Positions 51,391-58,745 of a stretch of 64,000 bases of DNA are shown piece after piece. Numbering within the stretch: the stretch's first letter is position 1; each line of letters opens with the position of its first letter. Source of the DNA: Roseicella aerolata (GTDB lineage: Bacteria > Pseudomonadota > Alphaproteobacteria > Acetobacterales > Acetobacteraceae); NCBI RefSeq assembly GCF_020523605.1, contig NZ_JAJAQI010000020.1, forward strand, positions 1 to 64,000. Direction: 5' to 3'. The notes under the pieces were generated by a model. The model saw only the letters and a list, made by a program, of their open reading frames with translations, did no database searches and was not told the origin of the DNA. Made by a program: the position numbers and the translations under genes.

Positions 51391-51963
51391 ATGCGGGCGA
51401 AGCGGCAGGGCGGGGGCGGGGCGGGGCGCCGGGCAGGGGTGATGGCGCCGCTGCTGTGCCTGGCGCTTGCCGCCTGCTCGGTCCCGGACGAGGTGAATCC
51501 GGTTTCGATCTACCGGCGGATCTCCGGCGCGGCGGATGCCGACCGCCTCCCGCCGCCCGGCATGGACCGACCGACGCCCAGCCTCCACACCGTGCCGCCA
51601 CGGCCGGAGCGGCCGGCGCCCGAGGTAAGGGAGGCGATCTCCGCGGCGCTCGCCGATGATCGTGCCCGCTCGCGGGACCCGCTGGTGCTGCGGACCGTCC
51701 CGGCTCCTGGCGCCCGCGGCGGCATGACCTTGGGGGAGCCGCCCATGCCCGCCGCCCCGCCACCCCGCCCCGCCCTGGCGGGCGCGCCGCGCATCCCCTG
51801 GAACGATGCGCCGGTCGCGCCGCGTGCCCAGCCGCAGGCCGCGCCCGCCGCACCGGGGGCGCCGGCCCCGCCCGCCCTGGCCCCGGCCTTGCCGGAGATG
51901 CCCGAGGAGGCGCCGGCGCCTCCGCCGCCCGACCTGCTCGGACCGCCGCCGCGTCCCCGTTAG
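51391..51963 (+). CDS. Proline-rich lipoprotein
   Basis: A 190-residue lipoprotein with basic lead, hydrophobic helix and lipobox LAAC (LALAACSVPDEVNPVSIYR). After about residue 60 the protein becomes an Ala/Pro-rich linker without clear structure. The SVPDEVNPV start of the mature part is recurrent in lipoproteins of related bacteria. It is separated from the aminotransferase by about 400 bases. Function unknown. Confidence 0.65.
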   Translation: MRAKRQGGGGAGRRAGVMAPLLCLALAACSVPDEVNPVSIYRRISGAADADRLPPPGMDRPTPSLHTVPPRPERPAPEVREAISAALADDRARSRDPLVLRTVPAPGARGGMTLGEPPMPAAPPPRPALAGAPRIPWNDAPVAPRAQPQAAPAAPGAPAPPALAPALPEMPEEAPAPPPPDLLGPPPRPR

Positions 51964-52176
51964 GCTCCGGGGCAGGAAACCTTCCACGGGCCTGCGCGCC
52001 GGCTTCGGGCGGAGGGCAGGGAGTATGTCGCTCGGCCCGAAGAGATGGTTCGCCCAAGGCTTCCAGAGGCCAGTTCATCGACGCGCTGGCGCGACAGGGC
52101 GGCGGTCGGCTCGGAGAGGGCGGTACAGGCACGCACGCCGTGCATGGGTTTCTGGTTCGGCTCCCGACGCCCGCCT

Positions 52177-52203
52177 CGCAGGCCGGCAGGCTGCCGGCCT
52201 GCG
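52177..52203. terminator. 27-base near-perfect palindrome
   Basis: CGCAGGCCGGCAG and CTGCCGGCCTGCG flank a single G, giving a 13-base perfect stem. No T-tract follows. It lies 214 bases past the lipoprotein stop and 163 before the aminotransferase start. Confidence 0.45.
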
Positions 52204-52247
52204 CCCAAGGCCGCCCGGCGGATTTTCGCGCCCGGACAGCCAGGGCG

Positions 52248-52277
52248 CTGACACTGCGGTGCAATACGATCTATACC
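52248..52277 (+). promoter_or_regulatory. Candidate promoter of the alaC-hom operon
   Basis: CTGACA (52248-52253) and TATACC (52272-52277) with an 18-base spacer match a sigma-70 promoter, 88 bases before the start codon. Confidence 0.5.
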
Positions 52278-52365
52278 GGCGAGCCGCGCCGCCCCAGCCC
52301 GTGAAGCCGCCCTGCCTGCGGACCCCGGGGTGGGAGCGTGGGCCCATGCATACGGACCCGAACCG

Positions 52366-53610
52366 ATGACCGAGGAATTCCACCGCATCCGCCGCCTGCC
52401 CCCTTACGTGTTCGCCGAGGTGAACGCGGCGAAGGCGAAGGCACGGGCAGCGGCAGAGGACATCGTGGATCTCGGGATGGGCAACCCGGACAGCCCGACG
52501 CCGCCCCATATCGTCGCCAAGCTGGTCGAGGCGGTGCAGGACCCGCGCACCCACCGCTATTCCATGTCGAAGGGCATCCCCGGCCTGCGCCGCGCGCTGG
52601 CCAACTATTATGACCGCCGGTTCAAGGTGAAGCTCGACCCGGAGACCGAGGTGGTGGCAACCCTCGGCTCCAAGGAGGGGCTGGCCAATCTGGCGCAGGC
52701 CATTGCCTCGCCCGGCGACACCATCCTGGTGCCGAACCCCAGCTACCCCATTCACCAGTTCGGCTTCATCATCGCCGGCGCCACTGCGCGCAGCCTGCCC
52801 TGCACGCCGGATGACGAGATGCTGGCGGCGATCGACCGGGCGGTGAAGCATTCCGTGCCGAAGCCGACCGCGGTCATCGTCAACTTTCCCTCCAACCCGA
52901 CAGCCTATCTCGCCTCGATCGAGTTCTACCGGGAGCTGGTGAAGCTCTGCCGCCGGCACGAGCTCTTCATTCTCTCCGACCTCGCCTATGCCGAGCTCTA
53001 TTTCGGCGATGTCCCGCCGCCCTCCGTGCTCGAGGTCGAAGGGGCGAAGGACATCACGGTGGAGTTCACCTCGATGTCCAAGACCTACAACATGCCGGGC
53101 TGGCGCATGGGCTTCGCCGCGGGCAATCCGCGGCTGATCGCGGCGCTGGCGCGGGTGAAGAGCTATCTGGACTACGGCGCCTTCACGCCGATCCAGGTGG
53201 CGGCCGCCGCGGCGCTGAACGGGCCGCAGGACACGGTCGCCGAGATGCGCGTGCTCTACCGGGAGCGCCGCGACCTGCTGGTGAAGGGGCTGCGCCAGGC
53301 CGGCTGGGATGTGCCCATGCCGGAAGGCTCCATGTTCCTCTGGGCGCCGATCCCGGAGAAGTTCCGGCATCTCGGCAGCGTCGAGTTCTCCAAGCTGCTG
53401 TTGGCACGGGCCAAGGTCGCGGTCGCCCCGGGCCTCGGCTTCGGCGAGCATGGCGACGGCCATGTCCGCATCGCCCTCGTCGAGAACAACCACCGCATCC
53501 GCCAGGCGCTGCGCGGCATCCGCGCCTTCCTGCAGGGCGACAATCTCGCGCCCGCCCTGCAGGGCAGTGACACCCGGCCTGGAGTCGAGAACGAGGCTGT
53601 TTCCGCATGA
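52366..53610 (+). CDS. alaC: Alanine/aspartate-type aminotransferase (AlaC/LL-DAP group)
   Basis: A 414-residue fold-type I aminotransferase. DLGMGNPDSPTPPHIV, TLGSKEGLANLAQA, NPSYPIHQFGF, NFPSNPTA and the PLP Lys in TSMSKTYNMPGWRMGF mark the AlaC/LL-diaminopimelate-aminotransferase-like branch. The group catalyses glutamate-pyruvate transamination. Its stop overlaps the hom start as ATGA, so the two are translated together, the usual arrangement in this bacterial group. Exact substrate remains inference. Confidence 0.85.
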   Translation: MTEEFHRIRRLPPYVFAEVNAAKAKARAAAEDIVDLGMGNPDSPTPPHIVAKLVEAVQDPRTHRYSMSKGIPGLRRALANYYDRRFKVKLDPETEVVATLGSKEGLANLAQAIASPGDTILVPNPSYPIHQFGFIIAGATARSLPCTPDDEMLAAIDRAVKHSVPKPTAVIVNFPSNPTAYLASIEFYRELVKLCRRHELFILSDLAYAELYFGDVPPPSVLEVEGAKDITVEFTSMSKTYNMPGWRMGFAAGNPRLIAALARVKSYLDYGAFTPIQVAAAAALNGPQDTVAEMRVLYRERRDLLVKGLRQAGWDVPMPEGSMFLWAPIPEKFRHLGSVEFSKLLLARAKVAVAPGLGFGEHGDGHVRIALVENNHRIRQALRGIRAFLQGDNLAPALQGSDTRPGVENEAVSA

Positions 53611-54899
53611 CCAAGCCCCTTTCCATCGCGGTCGCCGGCCTCGGCACGGTCGGCGGCGGCCTGCTCAAGCTCCTGTCGGAGAATGCCGAGATCGTCGCGG
53701 CGAGGGCCGGGCGCCCGGTGGTGGTCGGCGCCGTCTCGGCGCGCGACCGCACGCGGGACCGCGGCGTGCCGCTCTCCACGCTGCGCTGGTACGATGACCC
53801 GGTGGCGCTGGCCGCCGACCCTGGCACGGATGTCGTCGTCGAGCTGATCGGCGGCAGCGACGGCCCGGCCCGGGCGCTGGTCGAGGCGGCGCTGAAGGCC
53901 GGCAAGCCCGTCGTCACCGCCAACAAGGCGCTGCTCGCGGTGCATGGCGCGGCGATCGCCGAACTGGCCGAGGCGCGCAACCTGCCCCTGGCCTTCGAGG
54001 CGGCGGTCGCGGGCGGCATCCCGGCCATCAAGGCGCTGCGCGAGGGGCTGGCGGGCAACCGCATCCGCCGGGTCGCCGGCATCCTGAACGGCACCTGCAA
54101 CTACATCCTGACCGTGATGCGCGAGCACAAGCGGGAATTCGCCGAGGTGCTGGCGGAGGCGCAAAAGCTCGGCTATGCCGAGGCCGATCCCTCCTTCGAC
54201 ATCGACGGCGTGGATGCCGCCCACAAGCTGGCGATCCTGGCGGCGCTCGCCTTCGGCCGGCCGGTCGATTTCGGCGCGGTGCATGTCGAGGGTATCCGGG
54301 AGGTCAGCGCCCTCGACATCGCCCTGGCCGAGGAACTCGGCTATCGCATCAAGCTGCTCGGCCTTGCCGCACGGACCGAGGCGGGCATCTCGGCGCGGGT
54401 GCATCCCTGCATGGTGCCGACGGGCGCACCGATCGCGCGCGTCGACGGCGTCTTCAACGCGGTGGTGGCGGAGGGGGACTTCGTCGGCCGCGTGATGCTG
54501 GAGGGCCGCGGGGCCGGGGCGGGGCCGACCGCCAGCGCCGTGGTTGCTGACCTGATCGACCTCGCCCGCGGACGGCAAACGCCGGTCTGGGGCGCCGCCG
54601 CAGGGTTGCTGGACGGCGCGCCGGCGGTGCCGATGGAGCGGCATGTCGGCGCCTACTACCTGCGCCTCATGGTACTCGACCGGCCGGGCGTGATCGCCGA
54701 TGTCACGGGGATCCTGCGGGACCACGCCATCAGCCTGGAGGCGATGCTGCAGCGCGGCCGCGCCCCGGGCGAGGCGGTGCCGGTGGTGCTGACCACGCAT
54801 GATTGCGAGGAGGCGCAGATGCGCGCCGCCCTCGGCCGCATCGCGGCGCTCGATTCGGTGCTGGAGAAGCCGGCGCTGATCCGGATCGAGCCGCTCTGA
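53607..54899 (+). CDS. hom: Homoserine dehydrogenase
   Basis: A 430-residue enzyme reducing aspartate semialdehyde to homoserine for Thr and Met synthesis. AVAGLGTVGGGLLKLL is the Rossmann motif, VTANKALLAVHG and GILNGTCNYILTVM the substrate region, and AEADPSFDIDGVDAAHKL is a family hallmark. The C-terminal 80 residues (YYLRLMVLDRPGVIADVTGIL) form an ACT domain that usually mediates threonine feedback. It is coupled to the upstream aminotransferase by ATGA. glpX follows 93 bases on. Confidence 0.95.
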   Translation: MTKPLSIAVAGLGTVGGGLLKLLSENAEIVAARAGRPVVVGAVSARDRTRDRGVPLSTLRWYDDPVALAADPGTDVVVELIGGSDGPARALVEAALKAGKPVVTANKALLAVHGAAIAELAEARNLPLAFEAAVAGGIPAIKALREGLAGNRIRRVAGILNGTCNYILTVMREHKREFAEVLAEAQKLGYAEADPSFDIDGVDAAHKLAILAALAFGRPVDFGAVHVEGIREVSALDIALAEELGYRIKLLGLAARTEAGISARVHPCMVPTGAPIARVDGVFNAVVAEGDFVGRVMLEGRGAGAGPTASAVVADLIDLARGRQTPVWGAAAGLLDGAPAVPMERHVGAYYLRLMVLDRPGVIADVTGILRDHAISLEAMLQRGRAPGEAVPVVLTTHDCEEAQMRAALGRIAALDSVLEKPALIRIEPL

Positions 54900-54992
54900 C
54901 CCTGGCCGGGCGGCGGCCCCGGCCGCGCCGCCGCCCGCTTCCGGCCGGCGCCTGGCCCGTGTAGTCTGGGGCCCAAGCTCACGGAGGCTCAC

Positions 54993-55985
54993 ATGGCGGA
55001 GTATGACGCGGCCAGCCTGGTGGTTGACCGTAACCTGGCGCTCGAACTGGTCCGGGTGACGGAGGCGGCGGCGCTGGCCGCCTCCCGCTGGATCGGCCGG
55101 GGCGACAAGAACGCGGCGGACGGCGCCGCGGTGGATGCCATGCGCAAGGCCTTCGATACCGTCGCCATCAGCGGCACCGTCGTGATCGGCGAGGGCGAGA
55201 TGGACGAGGCGCCGATGCTCTATATCGGCGAGAAGATCGGCCTGGGCGGGCCGGAGGTCGATATCGCGGTCGACCCGCTGGAGGGCACCTCCATCACTGC
55301 CAAGGGTGGCCCGAACGCCATCGCCACCGTGGCCCTGGCCGAGCGCGGCGGCTTCCTGCATGCGCCCGACATCTACATGGACAAGATCGCGGTGGGCCCC
55401 GGCCTGCCGGAGGGCATCGTTCATCTCGACGCCAAGCCGGAGGAGAACCTGCGGGAGCTGGCGCGGGCCAAGAAATGCGATATCGGCGACCTGATGGTCT
55501 GCACACTCGACCGCGACCGGCACAAGGAGATGATCGCGGCCTGCCGCAAGGCCGGCGCGCGCATCATGCTGCTGCCGGATGGCGATGTGGCGGGCGTCAT
55601 CGCCGTCTCCCAGCCGGGCACGGGCGTGGACATCTACATGGGCTCGGGCGGCGCGCCGGAGGGCGTGCTGGCGGCCGCGGCCCTGCGCTGCATTGGCGGC
55701 CAGATGCACGGGCGGCTGATGTTCGAGAATGAGGAGCAGGTCGCCCGCGCCCGCGAGATGGGCGTGACCGACCCGAAGAAGATCTACGGCATCTACGAGA
55801 TGGCGCGCGGCAATGTCATGTTCGCCGCGACCGGAGTGACCGGTGGCCCGATGCTGCACGGCGTGCGGCGCCATGCGGGCGGCGCGACGACGCATTCCAT
55901 CGTCATGCGCAGCAAGTCCGGCACCGTCCGGTACGTGGAGGGGCACCACAACTTCGCACGCAAGCCTTCGGCCTTCGTGGCCTGA
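54993..55985 (+). CDS. glpX: Fructose-1,6-bisphosphatase, class II
   Basis: A 330-residue GlpX-type phosphatase for gluconeogenesis and carbon cycling. GEGEMDEAPMLYIGEKIG and VDPLEGTSITAKGGPNAIA hold the metal-binding acidic residues, and MGSGGAPEGVLAAAALRC follows. Start ATG 54993 has ACGGAGG upstream. It precedes recJ with a 23-base gap, so those two are probably one transcript with hom. Confidence 0.94.
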   Translation: MAEYDAASLVVDRNLALELVRVTEAAALAASRWIGRGDKNAADGAAVDAMRKAFDTVAISGTVVIGEGEMDEAPMLYIGEKIGLGGPEVDIAVDPLEGTSITAKGGPNAIATVALAERGGFLHAPDIYMDKIAVGPGLPEGIVHLDAKPEENLRELARAKKCDIGDLMVCTLDRDRHKEMIAACRKAGARIMLLPDGDVAGVIAVSQPGTGVDIYMGSGGAPEGVLAAAALRCIGGQMHGRLMFENEEQVARAREMGVTDPKKIYGIYEMARGNVMFAATGVTGGPMLHGVRRHAGGATTHSIVMRSKSGTVRYVEGHHNFARKPSAFVA

Positions 55986-56008
55986 CCGCGCCCGGCAGGG
56001 ACAGGGTG

Positions 56009-57817
56009 ATGGACGCGGGGCCACTGCCCTCGGCCGATGCCGTGCTCGGCGTCGCCCGCAGCGTGACGGGCCGGCGCTGGGTGCGGCGGGAAGGCGATGC
56101 GCGCCTCGGCCTCGCCATCGCCCAGCGGGCGGACCTGCCGGAACTGGTGGGGCGCCTCCTTGCCGCCCGCGGCATCGGGCTGGAGGCGGTGACCGACTTC
56201 CTGCTCCCGACGCTTCGGGCGCTGCTGCCCGACCCCTCCGTGCTGCGGGACATGGATGTCGCCGCGGCGCGGCTGGCGAGCGCGGTGCGGCAGGGTGAGA
56301 CGGTTGCCGTCTTCGGCGATTACGACGTGGATGGCGCCTGCGCGGGCGCGCTGATGGTGCGGGTGCTGCGCCAGCTCGGCTGCACCGTCAGCCACTACGT
56401 GCCGCACCGGCTGACCGAGGGCTACGGCCCGAACCCTGCCGCCATCCGGGCGCTCTGCGAGCGCGGCGCGACGCTGATCGTCTGCGTCGATTGCGGCATA
56501 GCGGCGCATGAGGCGCTGGAAGCGGCACGCGGCGAGGCAGATGTGGTGGTGCTGGACCACCATAAGGCGGAGGGCCCGGTGCCACGCGTCGCGGCGGCGG
56601 TCAATCCCAACCGGCTCGATTGCGGCTCCGGTCTCCGGCATCTCTGCGCTGCCGCCGTTGCCTTCCTCGCCTGCATCGCGCTGCATCGCGTTCTGCGGCG
56701 GGAGGGCTATTTCCAGCGGCGCCAGGAACCCGCGCTGCTCGATCTGCTGGACCTGGTGGCGCTGGCGACGGTCTGCGACGTGATGCCGCTGACCGGCGTG
56801 AACCGTGCCCTGGTCGCGCAGGGGCTGAAGGTGATGGCGCGCCGTGACCATGCCGGTGTTGCCGCCCTGCTGGAGATCGGCCAGGTGCGCGACGTGCCGA
56901 CCGCGCATTCCCTCGGCTTCGTGCTCGGCCCGCGCATCAACGCGGCGGGGCGGATCGACGAGCCGGATCTCGGCATGCGCCTCCTGCTCTGCGACGACCC
57001 GGTCGAGGCGAGGGCGATGGCGGAACGGCTCGATGCGGTGAACCGACGGCGGCAGGAGGTGGAGGCCGAAGTGCTGGGCGCCGCCTTCGCGCAGGCCGAG
57101 GCACAGCACGCCACCGGCCATCCGGTGCTGCTGGTGAGCGGGCAGGGCTGGCATCCCGGCGTGGTCGGCATCGTCGCCGGGCGCCTGAAGGAGAAGTTCA
57201 ACCGCCCGGCCTGCGTCGCCGGCGTGGCGGAGGGGATCGCGAAGGGCTCGGGCCGGTCCGTGCCGGGGCTTGATCTCGGCGGTGCGGTGATCGCGGCCCG
57301 GCAGGCCGGGCTGCTGGAGACGGGCGGCGGCCATGCCATGGCGGCCGGCTTCAGCCTGCGCATCGAACGCCTGGCGGAGTTGCACGCCTTCCTCGATGAG
57401 CGGCTGTCGCGGGCAGGCGAACTGCCCGGTGCGGCCGACCTGCTGGTGGAGGGCACGGTGATGGTGCCGGCGGCGACCGCCGATCTGGCGAAGCAGGTGG
57501 AGCGCCTGGCGCCCTTCGGCGCGGGCAATGAGGAGCCGGTCTTCGCCCTGCCGCGGGCGCGCGTGGTCCGGGCGGACCGTGTGGGCAAGGATGGCAACAC
57601 GATCCGGGCCTTCATCGAGGGCGAGTCGGGCGGGCGCCTGAAGGCGATCTGCTTCCGTGCGAAGGAAGGGCCGCTGGCCGAGGCGCTGCTGGCCCGCACC
57701 GGCGTGCCGCTGCATCTCTGCGGCCAGTTGCGGGCGGAGCGCTGGAATGACGAGGTGAGCGCCTGCCTGCATGTCGTCGACGCCGCAATCGTGCCGCCGG
57801 GCGCCGGGGGCTCTTGA
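56009..57817 (+). CDS. recJ: Single-strand 5'-3' exonuclease RecJ
   Basis: A 602-residue DHH-family exonuclease in recombination and mismatch repair. The metal-binding motifs are FGDYDVDGACAGALMV, VDCG, VVLDHHKAEG and the DHHA1 glycine-rich GGGHAMAAGF; LGPRINAAGRIDEP is also typical. The C-terminal part is the OB-fold domain. GTG 56006 and ATG 56009 are both possible; the ATG is preferred. tRNA-Glu follows 35 bases after the stop. Confidence 0.94.
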   Translation: MDAGPLPSADAVLGVARSVTGRRWVRREGDARLGLAIAQRADLPELVGRLLAARGIGLEAVTDFLLPTLRALLPDPSVLRDMDVAAARLASAVRQGETVAVFGDYDVDGACAGALMVRVLRQLGCTVSHYVPHRLTEGYGPNPAAIRALCERGATLIVCVDCGIAAHEALEAARGEADVVVLDHHKAEGPVPRVAAAVNPNRLDCGSGLRHLCAAAVAFLACIALHRVLRREGYFQRRQEPALLDLLDLVALATVCDVMPLTGVNRALVAQGLKVMARRDHAGVAALLEIGQVRDVPTAHSLGFVLGPRINAAGRIDEPDLGMRLLLCDDPVEARAMAERLDAVNRRRQEVEAEVLGAAFAQAEAQHATGHPVLLVSGQGWHPGVVGIVAGRLKEKFNRPACVAGVAEGIAKGSGRSVPGLDLGGAVIAARQAGLLETGGGHAMAAGFSLRIERLAELHAFLDERLSRAGELPGAADLLVEGTVMVPAATADLAKQVERLAPFGAGNEEPVFALPRARVVRADRVGKDGNTIRAFIEGESGGRLKAICFRAKEGPLAEALLARTGVPLHLCGQLRAERWNDEVSACLHVVDAAIVPPGAGGS

Positions 57818-57852
57818 CCACAAGCGCGCGGACCACTACTCCGCTCCGCGCT

Positions 57853-57928
57853 GTCCCCATCGTCTAGAGGCCTAGGACACCAGCCTTTCACGTTGGTAAC
57901 ACGGGTTCGAATCCCGTTGGGGACGCCA
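57853..57928 (+). tRNA. tRNA-Glu (TTC)
   Basis: Acceptor GTCCCCA/TGGGGAC, D-arm TCGTCTAGAGGCCTAGGAC, anticodon loop CTTTCAC with TTC, T-arm CGGGTTCGAATCCCG, discriminator G and encoded CCA. Confidence 0.95.
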
Positions 57929-58101
57929 CCGCACCGGCCGCTGTGCCGGTGCCCGCGATACGGTCGGCATCGCGTCGTTGCCTTGCCCGCCACACGCAGG
58001 CGGCGCACTCCTCATTCAGGCCTTGGGGCTTTCCGCGCAGCATCCACGAGGCGGGCGCTTCGCAGCCATCCGACAGGATGGGCCGGCAGCGTCAGCTTTC
58101 C

Positions 58102-58380
58102 TCAGCGACTTGGCGCAGGGTCGGCCTGGCCAGCCGGCGGCAGGGGCATGCTCTGGGTCGTTTCGGGGGCCGTGTTGGTGCCGCCGGTGGTCTCGGCTTC
58201 CTGCCTGGGCCGGCCATCGCCCAATTCGCTTGGTTGCGGCGCCGGCGGCCCGCCGGGGGTGGTCGGCTGCGGCATCGGCTGGGTAACGCCCTGCGCGGGC
58301 GCGGTGCCCTGGGTCAGGGCCGTGCCAGGCAGGGCCAGCAGCCCGGCCAGCGCCATCATGGTTCGGGCAAGCGCCGGCAT
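58102..58380 (-). CDS. Small secreted Pro/Gln/Thr-rich protein
   Basis: A 92-residue product. The first 25 residues (ARTMMALAGLLALPGTALTQ) look like a signal peptide. The rest is low-complexity Pro/Gln/Thr text with no fold signature. It lies opposite to and between tRNA-Glu and the formate dehydrogenase operon, and could be a chance frame. The signal peptide and a clean ATG favour a real gene modestly. Confidence 0.45.
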   Translation of the reverse strand: MPALARTMMALAGLLALPGTALTQGTAPAQGVTQPMPQPTTPGGPPAPQPSELGDGRPRQEAETTGGTNTAPETTQSMPLPPAGQADPAPSR

Positions 58381-58520
58381 GGTCGGGCGGATCCTTTTGC
58401 GCGGAATGGCCCGGCAACGCCGGCCGGCCGCATCCGGTTGCCACGATTCCTGTGCTCCGCACGCATCCCCGCTGCCGTCCCGCGCGTTGTTGCGGAAGTT
58501 TGGGTGGGAAAGGGCTGGCG

Positions 58521-58733
58521 ATGCGGGACAATCCGGACGGCAAGGCGCAGGCGCGCCGGCGGTTCCTCGGCACCTTGGGGTTCGCGGCGGTCGCGGCGCC
58601 GGCAGCGGCCTTCGAGGCGGATGGCGGCACGGGCGGCCTGCCGCCCCGGAAGGAAACGGAGGCGGAGCGGCGCGCCCCGCGGTACCGCGAGACTGATCAT
58701 GTGCGGGCATTCTACCGCACCAACCGCTACTGA
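58521..58733 (+). CDS. Formate dehydrogenase-associated Tat-signal small protein
   Basis: A 70-residue protein with Tat motif RRRFLGTLGFAAV and the conserved end ETDHVRAFYRTNRY. Small Tat-exported proteins of this type (TIGR02811 family) sit in front of many periplasmic formate dehydrogenase genes. ATG 58521 and a 12-base gap to fdhA confirm the operon. Role in assembly or maturation is inferred. Confidence 0.75.
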   Translation: MRDNPDGKAQARRRFLGTLGFAAVAAPAAAFEADGGTGGLPPRKETEAERRAPRYRETDHVRAFYRTNRY

Positions 58734-58745
58734 GGGCCAGCTGCC

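Larger units (their letters stand above)
51964..52365. other. Non-coding region before the alaC-hom operon
   Basis: About 400 bases without a convincing gene. A short frame from 52025 reads as Arg-rich shadow. It contains a long perfect palindrome (52177-52203) and, nearer the aminotransferase, a -35/-10 pair. The palindrome may terminate the lipoprotein gene or be a folded leader element. Confidence 0.55.

Noticed and set aside
52045-52251. Short frame in the pre-alaC spacer
   Set aside because: Arg/Pro-rich, no ribosome binding site and interrupted by the 27-base palindrome.
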